From Chryseobacterium sp. SNU WT5 (GTDB lineage Bacteria; Bacteroidota; Bacteroidia; Flavobacteriales; Weeksellaceae), in assembly GCF_007362475.1 (NCBI RefSeq), contig NZ_CP041687.1, positions 1,116,001-1,180,000 on the forward strand: a stretch of DNA of 64,000 bases, in the 5' to 3' direction. Every line of letters starts with the position of its first letter. Positions within the stretch are counted from its first letter, which is position 1. Below the pieces are notes generated by a model, which had not been told where the DNA came from, did not search any database, and saw only the letters and a program-made list of their open reading frames with translations. The position numbers and the translations under genes were made by a program. Positions 44,444 to 54,165 of this stretch are shown piece after piece.

Positions 44444-44451
44444 TAAATTTG
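44444..44451 (+). promoter_or_regulatory. -7 promoter box of katA
   Basis: TAAATTTG, exact match to TAnnTTTG, 20 bases before the katA ATG; the leader would be only about 14 bases. The two divergent boxes are 32 bases apart, leaving room for one OxyR tetramer. Confidence 0.6.
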
Positions 44452-44470
44452 ACCTTTTAAAATTATCTAT

Positions 44471-45958
44471 ATGAGCGATAAAAAGCTGACTAATTCTGTA
44501 GGAATTCCTTATAGCGATCACGAGGATTCACAAACTGCCGGATTTAGAGGTCCTGTCTTACTTCAGGATTTTATCTTACAGGAAAACCTCGCTCATTTTG
44601 TACGGGAGCGAATTCCAGAAAGAGTTGTACACGCAAAGGGGACTGGTGCTTACGGCACTTTTACAGTGACGCATGATATTAGCCAATATACAAAAGCCAA
44701 AATCTTTTCAGAAGTTGGAAATTCATGTCGAATTTTCACCCGCTTTTCTACGGTTGGGGGTGAAAAAGGAAGCGCTGATACCGAAAGAGATCCTCGCGGA
44801 TTTGCAGTTAAATTTTATACAGAAGATGGAAACTGGGATTTGGTGGGGAATAACACACCCGTCTTTTTTATTAAAGATTCGAAGAAATTTCCAGATTTTA
44901 TTCATACCCAAAAGAGGCTACCTAAAACAAACTTGAAAAGTGCGACCATGATCTGGGACTTTTGGAGTTTAAATCCAGAATCTCTCCATCAGGTACTTAT
45001 CCTTATGTCTGATCGTGGAACGCCATATGGATACCGCCATATGCATGGTTTTGGCTCTCATACTTATTCTATGATCAATTCAGATAATGAAAGAGTATGG
45101 GTCAAGTTTCATTTTAAAACAAAGCAGGGAATCAAAAACTTCAACCAAGATGAAGCAACGAAAATGAAGGGAGTAAATCCTGATTTTGCCCAAGAAGATT
45201 TGATGAGTGCTTTAGAAGAAAAAGATTTTCCTAAATGGACTCTATATATTCAGGTAATGACCGAAGAACAGGCGAAAGAATTTCGCTGGAATCCTTTCGA
45301 CGTTACCAAAGTTTGGTTCCACGATGAATTCCCTCTAATTGAAGTAGGAGAAATGGAACTCAATGAAATTCCAGTGAACTACTTTGCTCATGTCGAACAG
45401 TCTGCCTTTTCACCGAGTAATTTAGTCAATGGGGTTAGCTTCTCACCCGATAAAATGCTACAAGGAAGATTGTTTTCATATCCAGACGCACATCGGTACC
45501 GATTGGGGGTCAATTCCCATCTATTAGAAGTTAACCGATGTCCATTTGAAGTTAACAACTACCAAAGAGACGGTGCAATGGCAGATTCGAGCATATATAA
45601 AGATGCTCCCAACTATTTTCCTAACAGCTTTGGAGACCTGTCACCTTCTCAAAAATACAAAAGCTTAGAGGAGGATCTAGAAAATAATCATGTAGCATTC
45701 TACGATCGAAATGAAAATGACGACGACCATTTTACACAACCCGGCTTATTGTATTCTAAAGCTATGAACCAAGAAGCTCGTGAGAATTTGATCTCAAACA
45801 TTGTAGCATCGATGAGGAGTATATCGGGACCTAAAAAAGATGAAATTATTAACCGTCAACTGTGCCACTTCTTTAGAGCTAATATTGAGTTAGGAATGAA
45901 AATAGCGCTAGGATTACAAGTAAACATCGATGGCAACATGATGAATCATTCGATATAA
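44471..45958 (+). CDS. katA: monofunctional heme catalase
   Basis: 495-residue small-subunit catalase that splits hydrogen peroxide. Active-site His in RIPERVVHAKGTGAYG (about residue 57), the Asn region in GNNTPVFFIKDS (about 127), and the heme-ligating Tyr in RLFSYPDAHRYRLG (about 335-348). No signal peptide, so it is cytosolic. Opposed to oxyR with a shared control region; probable induction by peroxide. Confidence 0.95.
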   Translation: MSDKKLTNSVGIPYSDHEDSQTAGFRGPVLLQDFILQENLAHFVRERIPERVVHAKGTGAYGTFTVTHDISQYTKAKIFSEVGNSCRIFTRFSTVGGEKGSADTERDPRGFAVKFYTEDGNWDLVGNNTPVFFIKDSKKFPDFIHTQKRLPKTNLKSATMIWDFWSLNPESLHQVLILMSDRGTPYGYRHMHGFGSHTYSMINSDNERVWVKFHFKTKQGIKNFNQDEATKMKGVNPDFAQEDLMSALEEKDFPKWTLYIQVMTEEQAKEFRWNPFDVTKVWFHDEFPLIEVGEMELNEIPVNYFAHVEQSAFSPSNLVNGVSFSPDKMLQGRLFSYPDAHRYRLGVNSHLLEVNRCPFEVNNYQRDGAMADSSIYKDAPNYFPNSFGDLSPSQKYKSLEEDLENNHVAFYDRNENDDDHFTQPGLLYSKAMNQEARENLISNIVASMRSISGPKKDEIINRQLCHFFRANIELGMKIALGLQVNIDGNMMNHSI

Positions 45959-46078
45959 TAATGAAATAAAATAATCAATAATAGTTCAATAAATGAAATT
46001 TAGGGGCATTTCACCCATTTATAATTCATTTATATTAATTAATTTGCACCAATTACCAATACCTAATTTCCCGTTCAA

Positions 46079-46846
46079 ATGTCTTACCAGAATATTGTCT
46101 TAGAAAAAGAAGAAAAGCTCGCAATCATTACCATTAATCGTCCCCATAGTCTTAATGCTCTTAACGCACAGACTATTTCAGAATTAAGCAGCGTGTTGGA
46201 TAATCTTGCCGCCGAAAATGAAATTAGGGCAGTAATCATTACAGGAAGTGGAGAAAAATCATTTGTCGCGGGAGCGGATATTAAGGAATTTGCAGATTTT
46301 GGCACTTCAGCTGCTGAAGATCTGGCCAGACAAGGACAAAAAACACTTTTTAATAAAATTGAAGACTTTAACAAACCAGTAATCGCTGCAGTTAATGGTT
46401 TCGCACTAGGTGGTGGGTTAGAGCTTGCCCTATCTTGTCACATTCGATATGGATCAGACAATGCAAGACTTGGCCTGCCTGAAGTAACCCTAGGATTAAT
46501 TCCCGGGTATGGAGGAACACAGAGATTACCCAAATTAGTAGGAAAAGGATTGGCAAATGAGTTGATTTTCTCTGCAAAAATGATCAACGCGGAGCGTGCG
46601 AAAGAAATAGGACTTCTTAATGACGTTTATAGTTTGGAAGATCTTTTACCAAAGGCCAAAGAACTCGCAAACGTAATCGCACAGAATTCACCTATGGCAA
46701 TTTCTAAGGCTATAAAAGCAATCAATTTATCCGATTCTGACCAAGGCTTCGAATCGGAAATCACCGCATTCGGTGAATTATTTGAAATGGAAGATAAGAA
46801 AGAAGGAGTAAGCGCTTTTCTGGAGAAGAGAAAGCCATCTTTTTAG
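46079..46846 (+). CDS. enoyl-CoA hydratase/isomerase family protein
   Basis: 255-residue crotonase. Oxyanion-hole and catalytic regions are intact: AGADIKEF (about residue 64), GFALGGGLELALSC (about 102-115, with first Glu) and GLPEVTLGLIPGYGGTQRL (about 128-146, second Glu). Probably a short-chain enoyl-CoA hydratase of fatty acid or amino acid breakdown; no other beta-oxidation gene is adjacent. Separate promoter assumed; no exact box found. Confidence 0.9.
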   Translation: MSYQNIVLEKEEKLAIITINRPHSLNALNAQTISELSSVLDNLAAENEIRAVIITGSGEKSFVAGADIKEFADFGTSAAEDLARQGQKTLFNKIEDFNKPVIAAVNGFALGGGLELALSCHIRYGSDNARLGLPEVTLGLIPGYGGTQRLPKLVGKGLANELIFSAKMINAERAKEIGLLNDVYSLEDLLPKAKELANVIAQNSPMAISKAIKAINLSDSDQGFESEITAFGELFEMEDKKEGVSAFLEKRKPSF

Positions 46847-46880
46847 AAAATAATAAAATCAGTACTGAAAAATAGATAAG

Positions 46881-47312
46881 TTGGAAGTTACAAAATTTGA
46901 TGTTGCGTATTTGAAAATGGCTCGTGTTTGGGCAAAATTGTCTTATTGCAAACGTAAACAGGTCGGCGCATTAATTGTAAAGGACCGAATGATCATTTCG
47001 GATGGTTATAACGGCACCCCTTCTGGTTTTGATAATTGCTGCGAGGACCCATCGGGGAACACCCAGTGGTTTGTACTCCATGCAGAAGCAAATGCTATTT
47101 TAAAATTAGCAAGCTCTACGCAATCTGCAAAAAACGCAACCCTTTACCTTACCTTATCTCCATGTAAAGAATGCAGCAAACTGGTGTTGCAGTCTGGTAT
47201 CAAAAAAATAGTCTACCTGGATGACTATTCTGATAATGAAGGAATTAAATTCTTGAAAAATCATGGCATTGAAATAATGAAAGTTCATGAGGACGAATTA
47301 AAAAGCTCATGA
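46881..47312 (+). CDS. deoxycytidylate (dCMP) deaminase
   Basis: 143-residue zinc deaminase that converts dCMP to dUMP for thymidylate synthesis. Zinc site: VLHAEANAIL (His, catalytic Glu; about residues 66-75) and TLSPCKECSKLV (two Cys; about 90-101). The CKRKQVGALIVKD and DGYNGTPSGFDNCCED stretches are typical of ComEB/dCD proteins. Starts at TTG 46881, because homologous N-terminal residues lie before the first ATG (46917). Follows the hydratase by 34 bases. Confidence 0.9.
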   Translation: MEVTKFDVAYLKMARVWAKLSYCKRKQVGALIVKDRMIISDGYNGTPSGFDNCCEDPSGNTQWFVLHAEANAILKLASSTQSAKNATLYLTLSPCKECSKLVLQSGIKKIVYLDDYSDNEGIKFLKNHGIEIMKVHEDELKSS

Positions 47313-47344
47313 TTCCTACTAAATAAAAACACAAAACACACACA

Positions 47345-48253
47345 ATGATCACTTGGGATGAAAAAATTAGCGACTTTGAAACTTTTCTAAAATTTGAAAG
47401 GAATTTCTCAGACAATACAGTCGATGCATATATGCGCGACATTAAAAAACTAAAATGTTTTTCTGAAACTCACTTGGAATCGACCTGTCCAGTTGAAATT
47501 ACTTACGAAAATATACAGGAATATTTCTTTCAACTTTCGAAAAAGAAATTTAGCGAGCGTACACAAGCCAGATGGGTCTCTTCAATTAAAGCTTTTTTTA
47601 AGTATTTAATAGATGAAGAGATCAGAGAAGACAATCCTGCTTCTTTACTTGAAGGGCCAAAATTAGGACTCTATCTTCCGGACACCCTTAGTTTTGAATA
47701 TGTAGAACGCATTATTGAAACCATCAATATTTCTACAGATTTAGGGAAGAGAAATCAATGTATGATCGAAGTTCTTTATGGTTGTGGTCTTCGGGTTTCT
47801 GAACTGATTGACTTGAAAATTTCCAATATCAACTTTAAAGAATCTTACTTAAAAGTAGAAGGAAAAGGTGACAAAACACGATTCGTGCCTTTAGCAGAAT
47901 ATACTGCAGATTTACTGAAAGATTACATTTCCACCGTTCGTCCGAAATCCAAAATCAACAAAAAATTTGAAGATATTGTTTTCCTGAATAGTAGAGGATC
48001 ATCAATGTCGAGAGTAATTGTGTTCATCATCATTAAGGAATTAACGGAAAAAGCAGGAATCAGCAAAAAGATCTCACCTCACACCTTCCGACATTCATTC
48101 GCTACCCATTTACTGCAAAATGGTGCTGACTTACGCTACATTCAGGAAATGCTGGGACATTCAAGTATCACCACTACTGAAATTTATACTCATTTAAAAA
48201 ACGAAGAATTACGCGATGTAATCTTAAACTTCCATCCGCGGAATAAGAATTAA
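47345..48253 (+). CDS. xerD: tyrosine recombinase XerD
   Basis: 302 residues. N-terminal SAM-like core-binding domain (about 8-95) and a C-terminal catalytic domain with Arg in YGCGLRVSELIDLKI (about 148), HTFRHSFATHLLQNGADLR (split, about 240-258), LGHSSITTTEIYTHL with the nucleophile Tyr (about 272-286). Standard XerC/D length; solves chromosome dimers at dif with FtsK. It is the housekeeping type, not a mobile-element integrase: neighbours are metabolic genes and no att repeats are seen. Overlaps the NUDIX gene by one base. Confidence 0.9.
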   Translation: MITWDEKISDFETFLKFERNFSDNTVDAYMRDIKKLKCFSETHLESTCPVEITYENIQEYFFQLSKKKFSERTQARWVSSIKAFFKYLIDEEIREDNPASLLEGPKLGLYLPDTLSFEYVERIIETINISTDLGKRNQCMIEVLYGCGLRVSELIDLKISNINFKESYLKVEGKGDKTRFVPLAEYTADLLKDYISTVRPKSKINKKFEDIVFLNSRGSSMSRVIVFIIIKELTEKAGISKKISPHTFRHSFATHLLQNGADLRYIQEMLGHSSITTTEIYTHLKNEELRDVILNFHPRNKN

Positions 48254-48774
48254 TGAAAGACTTAAAGTTTTGTCCTCAATGTGGAAACACAACACTTAAT
48301 TGGGATGGCGTACAGAAATTGAGCTGCTCCACTTGTGATTATGTCTTATACCACAACACCGCAGCAGCAGTCGCTGTGGTAATAAGACATGGTAATGAGA
48401 TTCTATTTACCCGCAGAAATCAAGAACCTCAAAAAGGTAAATTAGATCTTGCAGGCGGATTTGTAGATCCAAAAGAAAGTGCTGAGCAAACGTGCGAAAG
48501 AGAATTGTTTGAGGAATTGAAAATGAAACTCGATCAATCAAAACTACACTATCTCTGCAGTTTACCCAATGTTTATGAGTACAAGAACATATCTTACAAT
48601 ACTTTAGATCTATTTTATGAATACGAGGTATCAGAGAAATTCGACTTGAAATTAGAGTTATCGGAAATTTCCGAAAGTATTTGGATTAATAAAGCTAGGA
48701 TCAATTTAGATGATATTGCTTTTGATTCTCAGAAGATATTTTTCCGTGCCTACAAAAATTTAGAGCCGGAATAA
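48253..48774 (+). CDS. NUDIX hydrolase with N-terminal zinc ribbon
   Basis: 173 residues. Two CxxC pairs (FCPQCGN and LSCSTCDYV, residues 6-28) form a zinc ribbon as in NudC-like proteins. The Nudix box GGFVDPKESAEQTCERELFEEL (split over about 76-98) is intact (GX5EX7REUXEE pattern). Substrate cannot be told; the domain order is that of NADH pyrophosphatase-like or ADP-ribose hydrolases. ATG overlaps the xerD TAA by one base (TAATG). Confidence 0.87.
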   Translation: MKDLKFCPQCGNTTLNWDGVQKLSCSTCDYVLYHNTAAAVAVVIRHGNEILFTRRNQEPQKGKLDLAGGFVDPKESAEQTCERELFEELKMKLDQSKLHYLCSLPNVYEYKNISYNTLDLFYEYEVSEKFDLKLELSEISESIWINKARINLDDIAFDSQKIFFRAYKNLEPE

Positions 48775-48831
48775 GTTCTTGCAGTTTTAGTGGTTTATTT
48801 ATCTTAATTTTGAAAACTGTAATTTCCACTT

Positions 48832-49509
48832 ATGCAAGAACAAATCGTTTTCGAAGACAATCATCTTTTGATCATCAATAAACTGGCAGGTCAGCTGGTT
48901 CAGGGCGATAAAACCGGCGATCTTTCTTTGCTGGATCTCCTTAAAAATTTTATAAAAAAAAGAGATCAGAAACCAGGGAACGTATTTCTGGGATTAGTAC
49001 ACCGAATCGATAGGCCAACTTCTGGATTGGTGATTTATGCTAAAACCTCAAAAGCGCTGTCGCGACTTACGCAGATGGTCAAAAATCGTGAAATAAAAAA
49101 AACCTACTGGGCTGTAGTTCCTAAGACGGAAATTCCACAACAGCAGCGATTGATCCATTATCTTCAGAAAAATGAAAAAAACAATAAAGCAACCGTTTTT
49201 CCGAAAGCAACGATTGGTGCGAAGGAGTCTATCCTCAATTACCAAATCATCAAAATTCTTGATAACTTTCAGTTGTTAGAGGTTGATTTAGAAACAGGTC
49301 GCCATCATCAGATTCGAGCGCAATTATCAAAAATTGGCGTTCCCATTAAAGGGGATTTAAAATATGGTTCTGCAAGGTCTAATCCTGATGGGGGAATCCA
49401 CCTTCACGCGCGTAACCTAGAATTTATGCATCCCGTCTCCCTAGAGAAAATCTCCGTCACCGCACCAGTTCCTCAGAATGATGCGGTTTGGAAAGCTTGT
49501 GAAGAGTAA
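48832..49509 (+). CDS. RluA-family pseudouridine synthase
   Basis: 225 residues, RNA-modifying enzyme. Catalytic Asp in LVHRIDRPTSGLVIYAKT (about residues 55-72), plus LEVDLETGRHHQIRAQL (about 146-162) and GDLKYGS, the RluA signatures. No S4 domain is seen, so it is a short form of the RluA/RluD group; the exact target (23S or tRNA) is not clear. Converges on the receptor gene after only 15 bases. Confidence 0.9.
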   Translation: MQEQIVFEDNHLLIINKLAGQLVQGDKTGDLSLLDLLKNFIKKRDQKPGNVFLGLVHRIDRPTSGLVIYAKTSKALSRLTQMVKNREIKKTYWAVVPKTEIPQQQRLIHYLQKNEKNNKATVFPKATIGAKESILNYQIIKILDNFQLLEVDLETGRHHQIRAQLSKIGVPIKGDLKYGSARSNPDGGIHLHARNLEFMHPVSLEKISVTAPVPQNDAVWKACEE

Positions 49510-49524
49510 ACGTCAATTATCCTT

Positions 49525-51720
49525 TTAATTAGGTGATTGTGGCATTACACCACCATTACCGTCATTTTGATTGGTCTGCTTTAAAATATTAGCATCTTCT
49601 TTTGCCAATTTGTTCTTGGTCGGAATCTTATAATTCACTGAGATACCGAAATTTCTGGTATCTGTTTTATTGTATAGGAATACACTATTTCCCGTAAGTG
49701 GTTTCGATCTAAGCTGAGTCACTTGTGTATTAAACAGATCTTTACCAAAAATCGAAATCGTTAATTTGTCATTAAGGAATTTCTTGGTGAAATTTAAATC
49801 CACCTGTTCATTAAAAGGTATTTCGGACTCAAAATAATAAAATCCAGCTTTCTTGGACAGCACGTTGTAATTGGCGGTCATTTTAATTTGAGAAGGAAGC
49901 ATTACCTGAGCCATCAAGTTTACAACCCACATTCCTTTCGGATCAATTTCTTTGATCTCGTGTTTCATATAACCCGCATAAACGTAAAGGAAATTTATTT
50001 TATCTGGGTTAAAATTCATCTTCATTATCTCACTAAATGGTTTGGTGAAAAGCATAAAAGGGATCGGCATGCCCACATTAAAATTGTGAATTCTCATGTT
50101 GGGAATATTCACCTGCTCATTAGTAATGACATCTCCATCTCTGGACAAAATTTGCGCAACTTGATTGTCGATTGAAGAAACATTGTATCCGATAAAAGCA
50201 TAGTCAAACGCCGAAAGTTTTATTTCAAAATTATCATAAATCGTGGGCTGCAAATATGGATTCCCACTCATGTTAGAATTGGGTCCGGTAAATGTGTTGT
50301 TATTTGGATTTAGGGCCGATATACTTGGTAAGGTAATTTTCTTGTTATAATTAAAGGCAAGATAGACCTGATTCATTAAATTGTATTGAATACTAGCATT
50401 TGGGAATAATTTGAATTTGTTAAAAGGAATGAGCTCCTTTTGTTGTAAAATTCCCTGTGAGTCTCTCAACCTTGTAGTCCCAGAAATATCATAATTTTCT
50501 GCTCTTGTCCCGATAACAAAATCAAACTTTTTTAACTTTGCTTGAAATTCTAAATACGTTGAAGCGGTATTTCTTTGATATTCCAAATTGGTAATTCCCT
50601 TACTTTCGGTATCGAAAATCTGATTTTCATATAAACCACCAAAACTTACTTTACCTTCATCTAGAATTTTAACGGGTTGCGAAAAATCTACTTTAAAGTT
50701 CGAAACCTGCATCAAAGAACTGTTATCAAGTTTTCTGCCTTCACTTAAATATCCAAATGACGTCGATTGGTTATAAATATTATCTTGATAAAAATCATTA
50801 TCTGAACGCGTATATCCCGCTTGGAAATCGAGCTTTTTGTTTTTGTCATCAAAACGTTTCTGATACGTTATAACTGCTTCTTGGCGAAGTGAATTGGTTT
50901 TAGCCGCATCCAGTGAAGTATAGGTATTTAAAATATTAGTTGGCAATCTGTACGCCCCATCACTTAAAGTAAGATTATCATTATTGTTGCTATAAACATC
51001 GTAGTTCAATAATAATTTATCGTTTCCTAGGTCAAAAGTAACTCCAGCTTTGGCAAAAGTTCCACGAGCAACTCGATCGGTATTTGATAAAACCAAATTA
51101 TCCTGATTGCTATTCATTTCACTTTCACGATAGCTTTGACCAACTCTTAACTGCCAACCGAAATATTTATTTCTGGCATTTAAACTTAATGAGTTGTTGG
51201 TTCTACTGCGAAATTTATCTTCATTGGTAAAAGCGTAATTCCCAGAATAAGTTGCAGTTAAATATTTATTTGCATTTTTATTGGTAATAATATTCATAAT
51301 TGCTCCACCGGAAGAAGCAGGAAATTCCGCACCAGGTTGGGTAATTACTTCAATCCTCTCGATAGAATTTGCTGGCATTCCTTCCAAGAAGGAAGTTAGA
51401 TCGTTGGTAGAAATATTTAAAGGGCGACCGTTCAAATACACATCAAGCATTTTTCCCTGATACATCATTCCGGCAACATCCGTAGCAATTAAACCAGGAA
51501 GTTTTTTAATTCCTTCCATTGCAGATCCTGTATTGAGGCTCTCTTGCTCTGAAAAATCAAAAATGGTGCGATCAGCTTTTTGCTCAACGGCTTTTTTAGT
51601 TTTAACAATGGTAACTCCTTCAATCTCCTTTTCTTTAGGTTCTGAATTTGGTTTTTCCTGTGCAAAATATAGTTGAGAAAATAATAAGGCGACAATTGCT
51701 GCGGTAATTTTTTTGGTCAT
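49525..51720 (-). CDS. outer-membrane receptor-like protein (OMP_b-brl_3 family)
   Basis: 731 residues. Signal peptide ends near LYFAQ; a short TonB-receptor-type plug follows (about 60-165: GSAMEGIKKLPGLIATD, VYLNGRPLNIST, SIERIEVITQPGAEFPASSGGAIMNI over several strands), then a beta barrel to the C-terminus. These plug-like proteins form the OMP_b-brl_3 group, with no SusD partner. A Q/N/D-rich tail (about residues 705-731) is after the barrel. Paralogue of the next gene. Substrate not known. Confidence 0.87.
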   Translation of the reverse strand: MTKKITAAIVALLFSQLYFAQEKPNSEPKEKEIEGVTIVKTKKAVEQKADRTIFDFSEQESLNTGSAMEGIKKLPGLIATDVAGMMYQGKMLDVYLNGRPLNISTNDLTSFLEGMPANSIERIEVITQPGAEFPASSGGAIMNIITNKNANKYLTATYSGNYAFTNEDKFRSRTNNSLSLNARNKYFGWQLRVGQSYRESEMNSNQDNLVLSNTDRVARGTFAKAGVTFDLGNDKLLLNYDVYSNNNDNLTLSDGAYRLPTNILNTYTSLDAAKTNSLRQEAVITYQKRFDDKNKKLDFQAGYTRSDNDFYQDNIYNQSTSFGYLSEGRKLDNSSLMQVSNFKVDFSQPVKILDEGKVSFGGLYENQIFDTESKGITNLEYQRNTASTYLEFQAKLKKFDFVIGTRAENYDISGTTRLRDSQGILQQKELIPFNKFKLFPNASIQYNLMNQVYLAFNYNKKITLPSISALNPNNNTFTGPNSNMSGNPYLQPTIYDNFEIKLSAFDYAFIGYNVSSIDNQVAQILSRDGDVITNEQVNIPNMRIHNFNVGMPIPFMLFTKPFSEIMKMNFNPDKINFLYVYAGYMKHEIKEIDPKGMWVVNLMAQVMLPSQIKMTANYNVLSKKAGFYYFESEIPFNEQVDLNFTKKFLNDKLTISIFGKDLFNTQVTQLRSKPLTGNSVFLYNKTDTRNFGISVNYKIPTKNKLAKEDANILKQTNQNDGNGGVMPQSPN

Positions 51721-51842
51721 AAATGAATTTCTATTTAATTAGACAACTTTAAAAGAGATTTGTTACAGAATTAATAAAAAGCGTATAAATACATTCAATC
51801 TTTTTTCAAATCTTCATCTTTAAAGTCCAGAGATGTTAATAT

Positions 51843-53966
51843 TTAATTCGCTCGATTCTTTTCATCAAAATCAACTGAACGGTTATTTGCTTTCACTTTT
51901 TGATTTCCAAAATTATAGGTTACCGAGAATGTTAACTTTCTTGCATCCCAATAATTATTATAAGACTGAATATTATCAGCAAAATATTCGCTTCCTCTGT
52001 AGCCAGACTGCCGGAATAGATCATTGACTGAAAGGTTTAATTGTAGTGCTTTTTCCATCAAGCTCAATTTAATTCCAGCACTAAAGTTTCCATTTCCTTC
52101 AGAAGAACCACTCCCACTTTTCGATGGTAAATTTCGCCAGTAATTCATCAATAAAAAGAAAGTTTTCTGTTCGTTAAGTTGAAAAGTATTTTTGGTCGAA
52201 TAATAAAAAGATTGACCTTTTTGGGAGATGGCGTCGAACTTTAAGATTTGCGAATCACTGTAACTGAAGGAAGTCGAAAGATTGGTTTCCCAGAATTTAA
52301 AAAAAGTGTTCGAATAATTAAGGTTGAGACCGTACGTATTCTCATTATAATAATTTTCAAAGGTACTGATCATGTTGATTCCCTCTAAAAAACTAATCTG
52401 ATCAAAATTATCAATGCTTCTTTGATAATAAATATTTGCAGAAAATTTACTTTTAAAAATATAATTAAATTCTATATTGTGATTAAATGAAGGTTGCAAA
52501 GTTGGGTTTCCTGTGTGATAACTATTAGGATTAGAATACCAGCGAAAAGGATTCAAAGCTCGGAAGTAAGGACGATTTATTCTCTTAGAATAGTTTAAAC
52601 TGAATTGATTATTTTCGTTGGCGTTGTATGAAACATACGCCGTTGGAAATAATTGACCGTAACTGTTTTCAGATTTTGACCGCGTAATTGCAGAAAACCC
52701 ATCTGTCTGCGCATATTCATATCGAATACCAAATTTCGCAGACCATTTCTCACCAAAATCTTTACTGCCACTTAAATATGCCGCATAATTCTTTTCATCA
52801 TATTGAAAAAGATTGCTTCTTTCAGAATTGATTTCATAATCATTATTAAAGAACTCAAAATATTCAATATTTGATCTATTAGAGAACTGACTGTACTTTA
52901 AGCCCGTTTCTAATTTAATATTTTTAAAATTTAAAGAAAGATCACCTTGTCCGGAATAAATTTTATAATCTACAGACGATAGATTTCTCACCATTTGGCT
53001 TGATTGATTTGTTAAATCTGTAGTAATAAAATTCACCTGAGTTTCTGGAAGATTTCCGTAATAATTTCCGCCGAAACTTAATTTGTGTTCACCCAATTTT
53101 TGGTCATAATATAAGTTCAGCATTTGAGACGAAGATGTTGAGCGATGCTTAGAATCAGTTTCCGTGCTCAATATATTTTGAGTTCCAGAGAAATATTGAC
53201 TTCTTGAATTAATATCCATATTTAAGTGGCTTTTCGAAAGATCATAAATAAAACCGACATTGGCTCTATCGGTCAGCGAATAATCAAGAATTACATTGGC
53301 TCCAACACCATCGTTCATATCGCGTCTTTCATCTCGGCTTATTTCAGAACTACTTCCAATAAAGGCAGTATTTTCAACTGATTTTTTTTCGTCATCAAAA
53401 CCCCGAAACTTTACCGAAGTTTTTAGTTTTTTATTTTGATAGTTCAAACCCACCGAACCGCCAAAACCTCCGTAAGCAGATTGTTTATAATAAGAGTTCA
53501 GATAGCCGTTCCAGCCAAGTTTCTGGTTTTTCTTTAAAATAATATTGATAATTCCACTATTTCCCTGGGCTTCATATTTTGCCGGCGGTGTGGTAATGAC
53601 TTCTATTTTCGCAATATTCTCAGATCGTAAACTTTTCAGATAAATCATTAATTCTGCACCAGCAAGATTCAACATTCGGTCGTTTACCATAATCGAAGCG
53701 GCACTTTTTCCGACTATAGAAAGTAAGCCTTTATCTTCATCAATTTTTAATAATGGCGTACTAGCCAAAACCTCAACGCCAGAACTTCCTTCCGAAACCA
53801 TGGCATTCTGAACATTATAAATAAACCGATCTACTTTCCTTTCGAAGATCTTTTTCTTTCCTTCGAGAACTACGGTTTCGATATTTTTCATTTTTAAAGA
53901 ATCTTCTATTTGTGCAAATAAGGAAATAGAAAAAAGTGATAAAATAAGTAAAGGTAATTTTTTCAT
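51843..53966 (-). CDS. outer-membrane receptor-like protein (OMP_b-brl_3 family), second copy
   Basis: 707 residues, similar architecture: signal peptide ending ISLFAQ, plug region (about 45-145: LASTPLLKIDEDKGLLSIVG, MVNDRMLNLAGAELMIYL, KIEVITTPPAKYEAQGNSG in pieces), barrel to the end. It stands divergent from a LytS/LytTR pair with 199 bases between; that is the most likely regulator. It is 122 bases upstream of its paralogue on the same strand, possibly cotranscribed. The two differ enough that a recent duplication is unlikely. Confidence 0.87.
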   Translation of the reverse strand: MKKLPLLILSLFSISLFAQIEDSLKMKNIETVVLEGKKKIFERKVDRFIYNVQNAMVSEGSSGVEVLASTPLLKIDEDKGLLSIVGKSAASIMVNDRMLNLAGAELMIYLKSLRSENIAKIEVITTPPAKYEAQGNSGIINIILKKNQKLGWNGYLNSYYKQSAYGGFGGSVGLNYQNKKLKTSVKFRGFDDEKKSVENTAFIGSSSEISRDERRDMNDGVGANVILDYSLTDRANVGFIYDLSKSHLNMDINSRSQYFSGTQNILSTETDSKHRSTSSSQMLNLYYDQKLGEHKLSFGGNYYGNLPETQVNFITTDLTNQSSQMVRNLSSVDYKIYSGQGDLSLNFKNIKLETGLKYSQFSNRSNIEYFEFFNNDYEINSERSNLFQYDEKNYAAYLSGSKDFGEKWSAKFGIRYEYAQTDGFSAITRSKSENSYGQLFPTAYVSYNANENNQFSLNYSKRINRPYFRALNPFRWYSNPNSYHTGNPTLQPSFNHNIEFNYIFKSKFSANIYYQRSIDNFDQISFLEGINMISTFENYYNENTYGLNLNYSNTFFKFWETNLSTSFSYSDSQILKFDAISQKGQSFYYSTKNTFQLNEQKTFFLLMNYWRNLPSKSGSGSSEGNGNFSAGIKLSLMEKALQLNLSVNDLFRQSGYRGSEYFADNIQSYNNYWDARKLTFSVTYNFGNQKVKANNRSVDFDEKNRAN

Positions 53967-54094
53967 AATTGTATTGCTCCTATTAATAACACTCTACAAA
54001 GTGCTTCTGTTAAATTGATAGCGTAAAACTATTAAAGTGGAGCCGAACTTAAAACCGATTTTAGATAAAGCCAATTCCTGAACCGATTAAATTG

Positions 54095-54123
54095 TTTCAT
54101 CGGGAAATTTTACTCTTTCATCG
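54095..54123. promoter_or_regulatory. 21-base-period direct repeat, candidate LytTR operator
   Basis: TTTCATCG at 54095-54102 and again at 54116-54123, start-to-start 21 bases (two turns of DNA), each followed by an AATTTT stretch. LytTR regulators bind pairs of direct repeats with about this period. The second repeat ends 30 bases before the lytS -7 box. Confidence 0.5.
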
Positions 54124-54153
54124 AATTTTCACCATAACCTTTCAATAAAATTC

Positions 54154-54161
54154 TATTTTTG
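54154..54161 (+). promoter_or_regulatory. -7 promoter box of lytS, adjacent to the ATG
   Basis: TATTTTTG, exact TAnnTTTG match, ends four bases before the ATG at 54166. The transcript would start at or near the ATG, so the mRNA is probably leaderless. Confidence 0.55.
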
Positions 54162-54165
54162 GACT

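Noticed and set aside
45985-46028. Terminator after katA
   Set aside because: Only weak, bulged pairing (ATAAAT/ATTTAT, GAAAT/ATTTC) and no T-run.
47345-48253. Mobile-element integrase
   Set aside because: Length and motifs fit housekeeping XerD; neighbours are metabolic and no att-like repeats or tRNA are beside it.
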